Assembly: GCA_965213885.1 (NCBI GenBank)
Contig: OZ243919.1
Location: forward strand, 2,170,001 to 2,234,000
Length of the DNA: 64,000 nt
Origin: VYFG01 sp965213885
GTDB taxonomy: Bacteria > Pseudomonadota > Gammaproteobacteria > Arenicellales > Poriferihabitantaceae
Direction of reading: 5' to 3'
Made by a program: the position numbers and the translations under genes. The notes beneath the pieces are model-generated. The model was given only the letters and a program-made list of their open reading frames with translations. It made no database searches and had not been told where the DNA came from. Below are positions 53,505 to 62,239 of this stretch, piece after piece (the stretch's first letter is position 1; every line of letters begins with the position of its first letter).

Positions 53505-53987
53505 GTGCGATGCCTGTTCGTCACCTCCCCTTCCCGCCTCGCCGTGACCCTACCCGCGGAACTTCTCGGGGCCTACCAGGATACCGCGTACCGCGTGTAT
53601 GACAGGAACAACGTCGAGATCCTTCGTATCAGGGAAGCAAGCGACTTCATGGTTGCACGCATGCGGCAACTGGAGGTGACCACGGCCTGCCTGATCACCG
53701 CCTGGAATCCGCACAGCGAACCAACCGGTGAAACGGAAAACCGGGCAAGGAACTCGGCCCTGGAGTCCGAGATCCGAAAAACCGGACTTTTCCTGCTTCC
53801 GGGGAGGGGCGAGGACCCGCAGGATGGATGGCCCGGGGAAGAGAGTTTTCTGGTGTTCGGCCCGACCAGGGGCCTGACAATCAGGTGGTGCCGCCAATAC
53901 CGTCAGAACGCCGTGGTCTGGGTCGGGAACGACGGGGTCCCTCTCCTTCTCCTGCAGGATGGAACCCTGCTGGACGCGGGCGATTGA
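53505..53987 (+). CDS. DUF3293 domain protein
   Basis: About 160 residues with the DUF3293 pattern: AYQDTAYRVYD, CLITAWNPHSEPTGETENRA RN, FLLPGRGEDPQDGWPGEESF LVFG and RQNAVVWVGNDGVPLLLL. Function is unknown. The start is uncertain: GTG at 53505 after a GGGG run is used; the frame is open to 53349, but that upstream part is Arg/Pro-rich and unlike a protein. The 242 bp before it show nothing recognisable. Confidence 0.75.
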   Translation: MRCLFVTSPSRLAVTLPAELLGAYQDTAYRVYDRNNVEILRIREASDFMVARMRQLEVTTACLITAWNPHSEPTGETENRARNSALESEIRKTGLFLLPGRGEDPQDGWPGEESFLVFGPTRGLTIRWCRQYRQNAVVWVGNDGVPLLLLQDGTLLDAGD

Positions 53988-53998
53988 CCGGGATGCCG

Positions 53999-54023
53999 CC
54001 GCCGGACGGGAAGTTTCCGGCGG
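53999..54023. terminator. Hairpin between convergent DUF3293 and GabT-like genes
   Basis: CCGCCGGA (53999-54006), 9-nt loop, TCCGGCGG (54016-54023). It is placed 12 bp after the plus-strand stop and 31 bp before the minus-strand gene end. There is no T-run, so it may act as a weak or bidirectional terminator. Confidence 0.4.
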
Positions 54024-54053
54024 TAGCGGTGATGGCCCGTTGTGCAGGATGCA

Positions 54054-55385
54054 TCAGCCGAGCAACGACGCCATCGTATTCTCCAGAATATCAAGTCCTC
54101 GCTCGAGCTGATCGTCCGGCACGGTGAGCGGCACCAGCAGCCGGATTACGTTTCCGTAAGTGCCGCAAGACAGGAGAATCAGGCCGTTGTCCCTGGCCGC
54201 GGAGATAATTTTCCCGGTGAGTTCGGCATCGGGCTGGTGGAGATCGCCACCCCTGAACAGCTCCATCGCCACCATGGCTCCAAGGCCCCGCACTTCACCA
54301 ATTTCCCGGTATTTCCCCGCCAGGGTGTTCAGCCGACCGGTCATCGCACGACCGATGGCCAGGGAACGATCCACAAGGTTCTCCTCTTCGAACGCCTCCA
54401 GTACCGCCAGGGCCGCCGCGCAGGCAATGGGGCTGCCGCCGTAGGTTCCGCCGAGACCGCCGGCACCGATGGCATCGATGACATCCTCCCGCCCGGTCAT
54501 GCCGGAAAGCGGGAAGCCGCCGGCGATGGACTTGGCGAAAGCCGTGATATCCGCGGCAACCCCCATCTGCTCCATGGCGAAGAAGGTGCCGGTGCGGCCG
54601 GCGCCGGTTTGCACCTCGTCCGCGATCAGCAGGATCCCGTGTTCGTCACACAGCGCACGCAGGCGCTGCATGAACGACGGCGTAGCAACGTAGAACCCAC
54701 CTTCTCCCTGCACTGGCTCCAGAAGAATCGCCGCAATATCAACGGGTTCCGCGTCATTCTTGAATATCCGGTTGATTGAAGCGATGGCATCGTCCTCGCT
54801 CACACCGTGGAGCGCACAGGGATAGTCCGCGCGGAACACCCCGCCGGGCATCAGTCCCATGCCGACACGGTACGGCGCCACCTTGCCCGTCAACGCCAGG
54901 GTCGCCAGGGTGCGGCCATGGTAGCCGGATGTGAATGCAATCACGCCGGCGCGCCCGGTATAGGCCCGCGCGGCTTTCACCGCGTTCTCCACCGCCTCGG
55001 CGCCCGCAACGAAAAGTGCGCTCTTCTTCGCAAAATCCCCCGGAACCAGACAGTTCAGTTTCTCGCAGACGGAAATGTAGTTCTCGTATCCCATCACCAT
55101 GAAGCACGTATGGGAAAAGGCATCCAACTGCCTGAGGACCGCAGCCTTCACCCCGGGGTGCATATGGCCGGTATTGAGCACTGCGATACCGCCTGCGAAG
55201 TCGAGGTATTCGCGGCCCTCCACGTCCCAGACCTTGGCGTTTTCGGCGCGCTCGACGAAAATGGGGTGGATCGCCCCGACACCCCGGGCTACCGCTGCCC
55301 GGCGCCGGGCCATCAGGGATTCGTTGGTTGCAGTACCGACCTGAAGGCCGGGCACGGATTTCAGTTGTTTTGCGCTGGCTGACAT
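54054..55385 (-). CDS. gabT: 4-aminobutyrate aminotransferase-like class III aminotransferase
   Basis: A 443-residue PLP enzyme. AENAKVWDVEGREYLDFAGG IAVLNTGH, AGAEAVENAVKAARAYTGRA, LLEPVQGEGGFYVATPSFMQ, DEVQTGAGRTGTFFAMEQMG and the Schiff-base Lys in AFAKSIAGGFPLSG match GabT closely. It moves the amino group of GABA or 5-aminovalerate to 2-oxoglutarate. No gabD neighbour is seen, so the substrate is likely but not fixed. The N terminus (MSASAKQLKSVPGLQVGTAT NESL) is standard. Confidence 0.92.
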   Translation of the reverse strand: MSASAKQLKSVPGLQVGTATNESLMARRRAAVARGVGAIHPIFVERAENAKVWDVEGREYLDFAGGIAVLNTGHMHPGVKAAVLRQLDAFSHTCFMVMGYENYISVCEKLNCLVPGDFAKKSALFVAGAEAVENAVKAARAYTGRAGVIAFTSGYHGRTLATLALTGKVAPYRVGMGLMPGGVFRADYPCALHGVSEDDAIASINRIFKNDAEPVDIAAILLEPVQGEGGFYVATPSFMQRLRALCDEHGILLIADEVQTGAGRTGTFFAMEQMGVAADITAFAKSIAGGFPLSGMTGREDVIDAIGAGGLGGTYGGSPIACAAALAVLEAFEEENLVDRSLAIGRAMTGRLNTLAGKYREIGEVRGLGAMVAMELFRGGDLHQPDAELTGKIISAARDNGLILLSCGTYGNVIRLLVPLTVPDDQLERGLDILENTMASLLG

Positions 55386-55575
55386 GTGCGTCTCGATTTC
55401 TGGGTGGATATGCCCGCCGTGACGGACCGGATCGGCTGCCCGGACAGGTGAGGAATCCTATGGTAGCCCCCAGTCACGCTGTTTTCCACCATCCCACTCA
55501 ATTTTGGGAAGAGCCATTTTCCGTCTCACGCATACCAACCTCAGCGATGAATCGGAAGATGAGCTATGCCGTCAC

Positions 55576-55871
55576 TCAGCCAATTTCACGGGGCCGGATC
55601 ACTCTCAGAGAATCAGCATGGGCGCGTTCCGCCAGCTCCGCCAGTTCATAGCGATCCTGAAGATTCATCCAGCTCCGGGCGTCGGTCTTGAAGTAGTGGG
55701 CAAGACGCAACGCCGTATCCGCCGTGATGCCCCGGCGTCCGCGAATGATTTCCTTGATTCAGTTTGGAGCCACACCAATAGCCTTGGCAAGACGAGGGCA
55801 GACAAATCAAAGGGGTCCATGAAATCGTGCTTCAGAACCTCACCCGGGTGGACTGGTGCAAGCCTGGTCAT
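55576..55871 (-). pseudogene. Disrupted HigA-type antitoxin gene
   Basis: It starts MTRLAPVHPGEVLKHDFMDP FDLSAL, the opening of HigA/VapI HTH antitoxins. Near 55790 the reading shifts to another frame, which gives LAKAIGVAPN, then a TGA, then IKEIIRGRRGITADTALRLA HYFKTDARSWMNLQDRYELA down to a TGA at 55578-55576. One frameshift and one nonsense codon interrupt an otherwise full-length family sequence, implying recent inactivation. It lies directly downstream of the damaged toxin gene. Confidence 0.8.
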
Positions 55872-55912
55872 GACAACATTTCCTCAAATGACATCTATGA
55901 AACTACTTCGGG

Positions 55913-56190
55913 TTAATGGTGATCCACTATCTCAACATCGTAAACGTCTCCGTCGACGAAACGTAAACAGAGGCGCCACTGTTCGTTGATCCGGATACTG
56001 TACCTCTCCTGCGGTCTCCTTTCAGGGCTTCAAGCCGGTTGCCGGGGGGAACCTGCAGGAAATCAAGCGTCGCTGCGGCATCCAGTTGCGCAAGCTTACG
56101 CCGTGCCACCCACTCCATGTTCACGAATCTGGTAACCCGATAACCGTAGGCGAGTTGCTCTGTGTCCCGGCACCGGAAGCTCCGAATCAT
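55913..56190 (-). pseudogene. Disrupted HigB-type toxin gene
   Basis: It begins MIRSFRCRDTEQLAYGYRVT RFVNMEWVARRKLAQLDAAA and VPPGNRLEALKGDRR, as in RelE-fold HigB mRNA interferases. At about 55997 a frameshift occurs; the neighbouring frame supplies RYSIRINEQWRLCLRFVDGD VYDVEIVDHH and a TAA. Without the shift it would be a complete HigB of about 92 residues. The gene order toxin then antitoxin, 41 bp apart, is that of higBA. Confidence 0.8.
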
Positions 56191-56351
56191 ATCTACTCTT
56201 GGTATCCGGCAGATCAAATGAAACGGGACCCGGAACTTTCCATCTCCTCGCAAAGGAAAATAATCGAATGTCATTCGCACAATTGATCATGGTGCAGGAA
56301 TTTGGGATTGTTTAATATCCGGTGTGTAAATATTATTGTTGGACTGAGGTC

Positions 56352-56563
56352 GGATCGAAGCGGGTGGCCATCATCCAGAGTCTGCTGATCACCTGCAGGC
56401 TGCAGGGGATCGATCCCTACATGTACCTGGTGGATGTGTTTCAGCGGGTCGGTGAGCACCCGCAAAGGAAGTGATCGAACTCACCCCAAGACTTTGGAGA
56501 GACAAGTTCGGAGTCAACCCGATGAAGAGCGACCTGGAACTGGTCAAGAACGCCTCAGACTGA
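56352..56563 (+). pseudogene. IS66-family transposase C-terminal remnant
   Basis: GSKRVAIIQSLLITCRLQGI DPYMYLVDVFQRVGEHPQRK matches the C terminus of IS66 transposases (...SLLATCRLHGIDPYTYLVDVLQRV..HP). A one-base shift at about 56471 leads to VIELTPRLWRDKFGVNPMKS DLELVKNASD and a TGA, completing the family tail. No catalytic region or inverted repeat remains. It lies at the boundary to the AT-rich sugar-acid island. Confidence 0.8.
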
Positions 56564-56645
56564 CCGGTTCCGATATGGCTGCAACATAAAATGGCTATTT
56601 TCCTGAAATTGATTCCCTTATCCAGTGTTCTGTCACATCGAAGTA

Positions 56646-57605
56646 TCAGGAAATCATTGAGCCTGGACTTTGGGGTTTTGGAGTTGTATCGGAGGTATCG
56701 GAACGAAGAAAGTCCGTAATCTGCAGTCGATTAGGAATTGCATTCACCGCGCCGTCAAATCTGGTAGACAATGCAGCAGCAACATTTGCATATTCAGCCG
56801 CCAGAAAAGGATCCTGGCCTCTAGCTAGTTCAGCCAAAATCGCTCCGGCAAAAGTATCGCCTGCTCCATTTGAATCAATGCTTCTTACTCTGAGCCCCTC
56901 AATTTTTCTGCGTTCTTGTTGCGTTGAAACGATAGCGCCGTCATTTTCGAGTTTCAATACGACAATTTCAGCTCCGAGATTGTGATAGAAATCGACAATG
57001 GCATCGGCGGAATTCAATTCTGACAATTCTCGTGCATCATCGATGCTCGGAAGAGCGATGTGACAGTATTTCATGGCTTCATGGACAATAGCGCGGGCTC
57101 GTTTGACAGACCAAAGATTCAACCTTAAATTGGTGTCATACGATACTTTTGTACCATTGCAATTCGCTATGTCTATCGCCGTGAATACGGTGTCCGCAGC
57201 TGTGGAACTGATCGCCTGACTGATTGCGGAAACGTGCAGATATTTTGCATCCGCTATATAGGGAATCGACAAGTTATGCGGCTCTATCTTGGTAGCGGCT
57301 GAGTGCTTTCGATAGTATGAAAAGTGATGTCCAAAATTATCGTGCGTTACAAAGTATATACCGGTTGTGGCGCATGGATCTTTAGAAACTTGTGATACGT
57401 CAATGCCCTCTTCCCTCCAAAGGGTTAGAAAACTCTCACCAAACTTGTCCTTACCAATACGAGTTATATAACCAACATCCGCACCTTGGCGTGCCGCCGA
57501 GACTGCACAGTTAGATGTGTCTCCTCCAAATCCCTGGAGCATAACCCCTGGTTCTTTTTCGTTGAATTCAAGGAGTGGTTCACCCAAGCAAACGATATCC
57601 ACCAT
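56646..57605 (-). CDS. kdgK: 2-keto-3-deoxygluconate kinase (PfkB family)
   Basis: A 319-residue ribokinase-fold kinase. It has IVCLGEPLLEFNEKEPG at the N terminus, GGDTSNCAVSAARQGADVGY (sugar site) and the catalytic Asp in RSIDSNGAGDTFAGAILAEL. It would phosphorylate 2-keto-3-deoxy-D-gluconate at O6 for the aldolase encoded 2 bp upstream. The ATG at 57605 is right behind the aldolase stop; the frame is open to 57674 inside that gene. It is the last gene of the catabolic operon, with codon use AT-richer than the rest of the window. Confidence 0.88.
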   Translation of the reverse strand: MVDIVCLGEPLLEFNEKEPGVMLQGFGGDTSNCAVSAARQGADVGYITRIGKDKFGESFLTLWREEGIDVSQVSKDPCATTGIYFVTHDNFGHHFSYYRKHSAATKIEPHNLSIPYIADAKYLHVSAISQAISSTAADTVFTAIDIANCNGTKVSYDTNLRLNLWSVKRARAIVHEAMKYCHIALPSIDDARELSELNSADAIVDFYHNLGAEIVVLKLENDGAIVSTQQERRKIEGLRVRSIDSNGAGDTFAGAILAELARGQDPFLAAEYANVAAALSTRFDGAVNAIPNRLQITDFLRSDTSDTTPKPQSPGSMIS

Positions 57606-57607
57606 TT

Positions 57608-58243
57608 CTATGATTCTCTGATAGGTAATAGTAGTTCGAGGGCCAACGCAATCTGTTGCTTGATACCCTTCCAATCTTGATCGTATATTTGCTGCCTAGA
57701 TGCGAGCCAAGAGCCTCCAATTGAGCATACGGAAGGGATTTCAAAATATTCACTCATATTTTCCTGATTCACTCCGCCAGTGGCACAAAACTGAATGTCG
57801 TATGCAGAAAAAGGGCCAGATAGCCCTCGAAGGTACTGAGGGCCTCCAGCGACATCAGCAGGAAAATATTTCAACAAGGAGCACTGTTCCTTAATAGCAG
57901 CCTGCACCTCAGAAGGCGTTACCACTCCCGGGATGAAAGGGATTCCTTGGTCTTGAAAGCTACTAACAACTTCCGAATCAAAACCAGGGCTGACACCAAA
58001 CTGAGCACCAACATCCTGCACAATAGTTGCCTGTTCAAGTGTAATCACGGTGCCTGCCCCAACTAGCATTTCAGGAAAAGTATTGCGGATAGCAAATATT
58101 GCCTTGGTTGCGTCTGACGTTCTTAGTGTAATTTCCATGATGGAAATGCCACCCTCCAAGATTGCCTCAGCAAGCGGCAAAGCATTGGATGCTGAAGCTA
58201 TTTCAAGCACAGGAATGAGTCGATGCGTCCGAATTCGATCCAT
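57608..58243 (-). CDS. eda: KDPG/KHG aldolase
   Basis: A 211-residue class I aldolase that splits 2-keto-3-deoxy-6-phosphogluconate into pyruvate and glyceraldehyde-3-phosphate. Seen are RLIPVLEIASASNALPLAEA, GGISIMEITLRT (Glu), VGAGTVITLEQ, GVSPGFDSEVV, FIPGVVTPSEV and the Schiff-base Lys in CSLLKYFPADVAGG. The ATG at 58243 gives the standard length; a TTG at 58303 is the alternative start and would add 20 residues. It lies 2 bp before kdgK. Confidence 0.92.
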   Translation of the reverse strand: MDRIRTHRLIPVLEIASASNALPLAEAILEGGISIMEITLRTSDATKAIFAIRNTFPEMLVGAGTVITLEQATIVQDVGAQFGVSPGFDSEVVSSFQDQGIPFIPGVVTPSEVQAAIKEQCSLLKYFPADVAGGPQYLRGLSGPFSAYDIQFCATGGVNQENMSEYFEIPSVCSIGGSWLASRQQIYDQDWKGIKQQIALALELLLPIRES

Positions 58244-58315
58244 AAGATTCACGGAACCTGTCCCATGGTTATTGGATCCATCAGTGTTGTTGGCACGATG
58301 CAAATCCAGCGTGCA

Positions 58316-59086
58316 TTACCTGCCCATCCAGCCGCCATCGACTGTCAAAATGGAACCATGCATATAGTCTGAAGCTGACGATGCTAGAAAGACAATTGGC
58401 CCAGCGAAATCTTCTGTCTCTCCCCAACGTTGAGCCGGGATTCGATCAAGAATGGACTGACTTCTAATTGTGTCTTCTTGCAGTGCCTTAGTATTGTCTG
58501 TTCTGATGTATCCCGGTGCGATTGCATTAACGTTGATACCGTGAGCAGCCCATTCGTTCGATAGTGCTTTTGTGAGTTGCCCAATGGCGCCCTTGCTAGC
58601 TGCATAGCCTGGAACAGTGATCCCACCCTGAAAGGTGAGGAGTGAGGCGGTAAAAATAATCTTCCCAGATTTGCGCTCCAGCATTTTCTTGCCTACCGAC
58701 TTCGACAATACAAACTGAGCATTCAGGTTTACTTCAATAACTGTGTCCCAGTAGTCTTCGGAGTGCTCGGACGCTGGTGCTCGCATTATCGTGCCCGCAT
58801 TGTTGACCAGAATATCAATGATTGGATGGTTCTCATGTAAAGCGTCTATGAAACTATGTAGTGCCCTACGATCGCTAAAATCACAGGCATATCCTGTAAA
58901 TTTTCGGTCTAATGCATTCACCTCCTTTGATACTTCACTGTTCTCTAATTCCAGCGTGGCACTAACACCGACAATGTCTGCGCCCGCACTAGCAAGCGCA
59001 CAGGCCATAGCTTTACCAATGCCTCGTTTGCAACCTGTAACCAAAGCTGTTTTTCCTGCAAGGGAAAATCGATTAAGCACACTCAT
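58316..59086 (-). CDS. KduD-like short-chain dehydrogenase
   Basis: A 256-residue SDR. The NAD motif is TGCKRGIGKAMACALASAGA, with NNAGTIMRAPASEHSEDYWD and the catalytic Ser/Tyr/Lys in FTASLLTFQGG and VPGYAASKGAIGQLTKAL; the C terminus is GSILTVDGGWMGR. It resembles KduD (2-dehydro-3-deoxy-D-gluconate 5-dehydrogenase). In this operon it could reduce a 2,5-diketo-3-deoxy acid to 2-keto-3-deoxygluconate. Its start overlaps the Zn-dehydrogenase stop by one base. Confidence 0.88.
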   Translation of the reverse strand: MSVLNRFSLAGKTALVTGCKRGIGKAMACALASAGADIVGVSATLELENSEVSKEVNALDRKFTGYACDFSDRRALHSFIDALHENHPIIDILVNNAGTIMRAPASEHSEDYWDTVIEVNLNAQFVLSKSVGKKMLERKSGKIIFTASLLTFQGGITVPGYAASKGAIGQLTKALSNEWAAHGINVNAIAPGYIRTDNTKALQEDTIRSQSILDRIPAQRWGETEDFAGPIVFLASSASDYMHGSILTVDGGWMGR

Positions 59087-60114
59087 TAAGCTACCGCCTC
59101 GCCAACCTGAATCAGGCTTTTTAGCGCACTCGGATTCCCGCTTAAATCCGCAAGGACTTCTCCAACCTTATCGAGCCCCTGAACGTTCGTTATGATTGAC
59201 TCGCAATCAATTGACCCGGATGCAATCATCTGGATTGCTGCATCAAAATCATCTGCCGTGTAAACACGCGCTCCCAGGAGTTCAATCTCTCGCCAGAAAA
59301 ATTGAAACAAATTGATTTGTGGTTGTCCTGCGTGGATTGCAACCATCACAATTCGGGCGCGAGCGGCTGCCGCAGATGTCATGCAGTGAACACCGGCCTG
59401 ACTACCTGACACCTCAAAAATCACATCGGCACCCTTCTGACCCGTCGTTTCGTACATATATTTACCGACATCAACCTGGGTGGGATTGATAGTGTCAAAT
59501 CCCAGGTTGCTGGCAATACTTAGCCGTTGATCATTTATCTCTGAGATAACAACATTCCCGCCTTTTTGTTTCGCAACCATCGAGATCAAGATCCCAATCG
59601 GACCACCTCCAATGACGAGGACGTCTTCCCCAGCACTCATTCGACTGCGGCTAACATCGTGGCACGCAACTGCTGTTGGTTCTACGAGAGCAGCATGTTT
59701 GAGCGAAACACCATCGGGTAATTTGTGTACCGTATGACGAGTCACAGTCCAGCTTTGCTGTAGTGCACCATCGGTATCAAGACCCAGAAATTTCAGATTT
59801 TGGCAAATATGGCTATTGCCATTCAGGCAAGCAGCACATTCATTGCAATGTTCCAATGGCCGTACCACCACGTTGTCTCCAATTGCAATATCGAGAACAT
59901 CGGTCGCAACAGCCTCCACAGTGCCTGACATTTCATGTCCGATTATTCTTTCACAACCAACCCTTTCATCCATATTGCCGTGATAGACATGTAAGTCAGT
60001 GCCGCACAAACCGCAATAGGCCACTCGTATGCGTACTTCCCCAGATTTTGGCTCCGCTGGACAACATGCTCCCATTGTGAAGGTCCTATCACAATTGTAA
60101 TAAGAAGCTTTCAT
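59086..60114 (-). CDS. Zinc-dependent medium-chain sugar-acid/polyol dehydrogenase
   Basis: A 342-residue MDR enzyme. Catalytic zinc ligands are in AYCGLCGTDLHVYHG and GHEMSGTVEAV; the structural zinc loop is HCNECAACLNGNSHIC. The Rossmann motif is VLVIGGGPIGILISMVAKQK. It is similar to L-idonate 5-dehydrogenase, L-threonine dehydrogenase and related enzymes. Paired with the SDR it may oxidise C5 of a 2-keto-3-deoxy acid so that the SDR can reduce it with the opposite stereochemistry. Substrate not determined. Confidence 0.88.
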   Translation of the reverse strand: MKASYYNCDRTFTMGACCPAEPKSGEVRIRVAYCGLCGTDLHVYHGNMDERVGCERIIGHEMSGTVEAVATDVLDIAIGDNVVVRPLEHCNECAACLNGNSHICQNLKFLGLDTDGALQQSWTVTRHTVHKLPDGVSLKHAALVEPTAVACHDVSRSRMSAGEDVLVIGGGPIGILISMVAKQKGGNVVISEINDQRLSIASNLGFDTINPTQVDVGKYMYETTGQKGADVIFEVSGSQAGVHCMTSAAAARARIVMVAIHAGQPQINLFQFFWREIELLGARVYTADDFDAAIQMIASGSIDCESIITNVQGLDKVGEVLADLSGNPSALKSLIQVGEAVA

Positions 60115-60219
60115 ATTATTTTCTCCGATATATACAGTTTGGGACCATTGTTGAAAAACAAAAAGGGTTAATGAAAAAGAGCATCAAGCAATAGACGCTA
60201 CAGAGTGGCGTATGTACGA

Positions 60220-61317
60220 CTATGGTATTTTGAATGGCAATAACTTCTTCCAATCAAACTCGACGCCGGTACCAGGTGTGTTTGGAGCGACTGCCCGATG
60301 ATTTTCGACTTGTAGCGGTCGTTTGGTGTATTGATCGATTGGAAAGCTGTGAACTTCAATCCATCCTGCATTTTCCTGGGCAGAAACCAGGCTCACATGC
60401 AATTCCTGCATGCCATGACTGCACACAGGTATGTTTCTATTTCGCGACAGGTCTGCCACTCGAAGCCAGCCTGTGATACCACCACAATTTGACGCATCGG
60501 GCTGTATAAAAGAAAGATCCGACTGTTCAAGAGCGAACTCAAATTCATAAATGGTATGGAGATTTTCTCCCATTGCGAGCGGCACGTTGGTGGCCCGGGC
60601 AATCTCAGAAAACCCCCGGTAGTCATCCGGATCAATGGGCTCTTCAAACCAGTAGATGTCATATTTCGAAAACTCTAATGCAGCCTCAATAGCCTTTTCG
60701 ACCGACATGGAGTAGTTTGCATCGACCATAAAGGTAACGTCCTTTCCGACTAACTCTCGAATCGCAGCGACTCTTTCGACATCTTCATTCAGATCCTCAC
60801 GACCAACCTTGATCTTTACGGCACTAAACCCCTGGTCGAGATATCCCGAAACATTTTCCTTTAGTCTTTCGAGAGAAAAATTAAGATCGATACCACCATA
60901 ATAGGCTGCAGTGGTGTTGTTCGTGCCCCCGGCTAGTTTCCACAATGGTTGCTGTTCTTTTTTTCCTTTTATATCCCACAAAGCGATATCTACTGCAGAA
61001 ATTGCGAATGAGGAAATTCCTCCGCGTCCGACATAATGGATGTGCCAGAACATTTCATCATAGATGGTTTCGATGTCATCACCGTTTTTTCCTAAAAGGA
61101 AGGGTTTCAAATCTTGTTCGAGCATGGCAAGAATTGCTTGTCCACCACGCCCGCCTGTGTAGGTATACCCGATACCAGAAATACCATTTACAAGAGTGAT
61201 AGTTGTCGTTACAAGTTCGAAGTGGGTGTGGTCACCATGCTTTGCATCACTCAAAATTTCTGGAAGCGGGATTTTGAATAGCTGATTTTCTACGTTACCT
61301 ATTACTGATGAATCCAT
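60220..61317 (-). CDS. Enolase-superfamily acid-sugar dehydratase (mandelate racemase group)
   Basis: A 365-residue protein with the N-terminal capping domain and barrel of the mandelate-racemase subgroup. The K-x-K base is in FSAVKIKVGRE. Metal ligands are in MVDANYSM, YWFEEPIDPDD and AMGENLH; the Asp-His dyad is suggested by QPDASNCGG and CSHGMQELHVSL. Members dehydrate aldonates or aldarates to 2-keto-3-deoxy acids. The exact sugar is not assignable. It lies 105 bp upstream of the Zn-dehydrogenase gene. Confidence 0.9.
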   Translation of the reverse strand: MDSSVIGNVENQLFKIPLPEILSDAKHGDHTHFELVTTTITLVNGISGIGYTYTGGRGGQAILAMLEQDLKPFLLGKNGDDIETIYDEMFWHIHYVGRGGISSFAISAVDIALWDIKGKKEQQPLWKLAGGTNNTTAAYYGGIDLNFSLERLKENVSGYLDQGFSAVKIKVGREDLNEDVERVAAIRELVGKDVTFMVDANYSMSVEKAIEAALEFSKYDIYWFEEPIDPDDYRGFSEIARATNVPLAMGENLHTIYEFEFALEQSDLSFIQPDASNCGGITGWLRVADLSRNRNIPVCSHGMQELHVSLVSAQENAGWIEVHSFPIDQYTKRPLQVENHRAVAPNTPGTGVEFDWKKLLPFKIP

Positions 61318-61357
61318 ATTATTTCCAGCCAGTTAAAACGGAATATTTCAAAAGTGT

Positions 61358-62086
61358 TCAGCCAACCAGATTCAGGCTAACGTCTTCAATGACCAGTTCG
61401 TGAGGCTCACTCTTTTCTACGACTTTTGCAAAATCTCGTAGTATCGATCCCAGATGTGCAGATATCGCGACTTTAGCGTCTTCGGCATTTCGGGCTTTCA
61501 ACGCCGTAACGATGGCATCGTGCTCAAAATAGGTTTTGTCACCGCGGGGGCCGATATTCCAGCTGGAATACCGAATGATTTGGGCCTGGGTGTTCAACCT
61601 GGAATAAAGTTCCATGAGCAGTCCATGGTCACAATTCAGGATAAATCGTTCGTGAAATTTCCAGTCCAGTTCAAATGCCGCACTCCGGTCCTTAAACTCC
61701 CCATCCTTGCGCAGCTTCCCGATAGCATTATTTATCGCATCTAACTCCCCAACAAATTCATCAGACACCAGTGACTTAGTAAACATGATTTCTACTGCTT
61801 CCAGCTCTAGTAACCTTCTTATGTCATAGAGTTCACACATTTCTTTATACGAAAAACTGCGAACAACAGATCCTCGACGAGGAACGTTAATTATTAATCC
61901 CTCACCGGAAAGAATCAGCAACGCTTCTTTTACTGGAGCAATACTCACTCCCAGATCCTTTGCTAATGCATCTGCCCATATCCGGTCGCCAGCAATCAGC
62001 TCACCGTCGATTATTCTTGACTTTAAGAGACTGCAAATTTGTTGCGTCAGGGTTTCCTTAACTAGGTGCAATTTGTTCGATTTCAT
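61358..62086 (-). CDS. GntR-family regulator with FCD domain
   Basis: The 242 residues comprise an N-terminal winged helix (QQICSLLKSRIIDGELIAGD, WADALAKDLGVSIAPVKEAL LILSGEGLI) and a C-terminal FCD ligand domain (ELYDIRRLLELEAVEIMF, FELDWKFHERFILNCDH). These usually repress sugar-acid operons and are released by an intermediate. It heads the catabolic operon and is divergent from the TRAP transporter genes, so it probably controls both from the 153-bp region between. Confidence 0.93.
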   Translation of the reverse strand: MKSNKLHLVKETLTQQICSLLKSRIIDGELIAGDRIWADALAKDLGVSIAPVKEALLILSGEGLIINVPRRGSVVRSFSYKEMCELYDIRRLLELEAVEIMFTKSLVSDEFVGELDAINNAIGKLRKDGEFKDRSAAFELDWKFHERFILNCDHGLLMELYSRLNTQAQIIRYSSWNIGPRGDKTYFEHDAIVTALKARNAEDAKVAISAHLGSILRDFAKVVEKSEPHELVIEDVSLNLVG

Positions 62087-62116
62087 TCAGCATCCGGGGT
62101 TAATTTGGGTTTCTTA

Positions 62117-62177
62117 TATATAACATAAATCTAATATATTAAATATATTTTATTTGTGCTATTTTATATGTTATATA
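62117..62177. promoter_or_regulatory. Candidate operator: 11-bp inverted repeat between GntR and TRAP genes
   Basis: TATATAACATA (62117-62127) and its exact reverse complement TATGTTATATA (62167-62177) flank a very AT-rich 39-bp centre holding AATATATTAAATATATT, itself nearly palindromic. Position in the only divergent regulatory gap of the island suggests binding of the FCD regulator and overlap with both promoters. Confidence 0.5.
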
Positions 62178-62239
62178 GGGGGCACTGTCAAATAAATTGA
62201 CGGTCCTGAGTACTACCAGATACCCAATACGAGGAAAAC

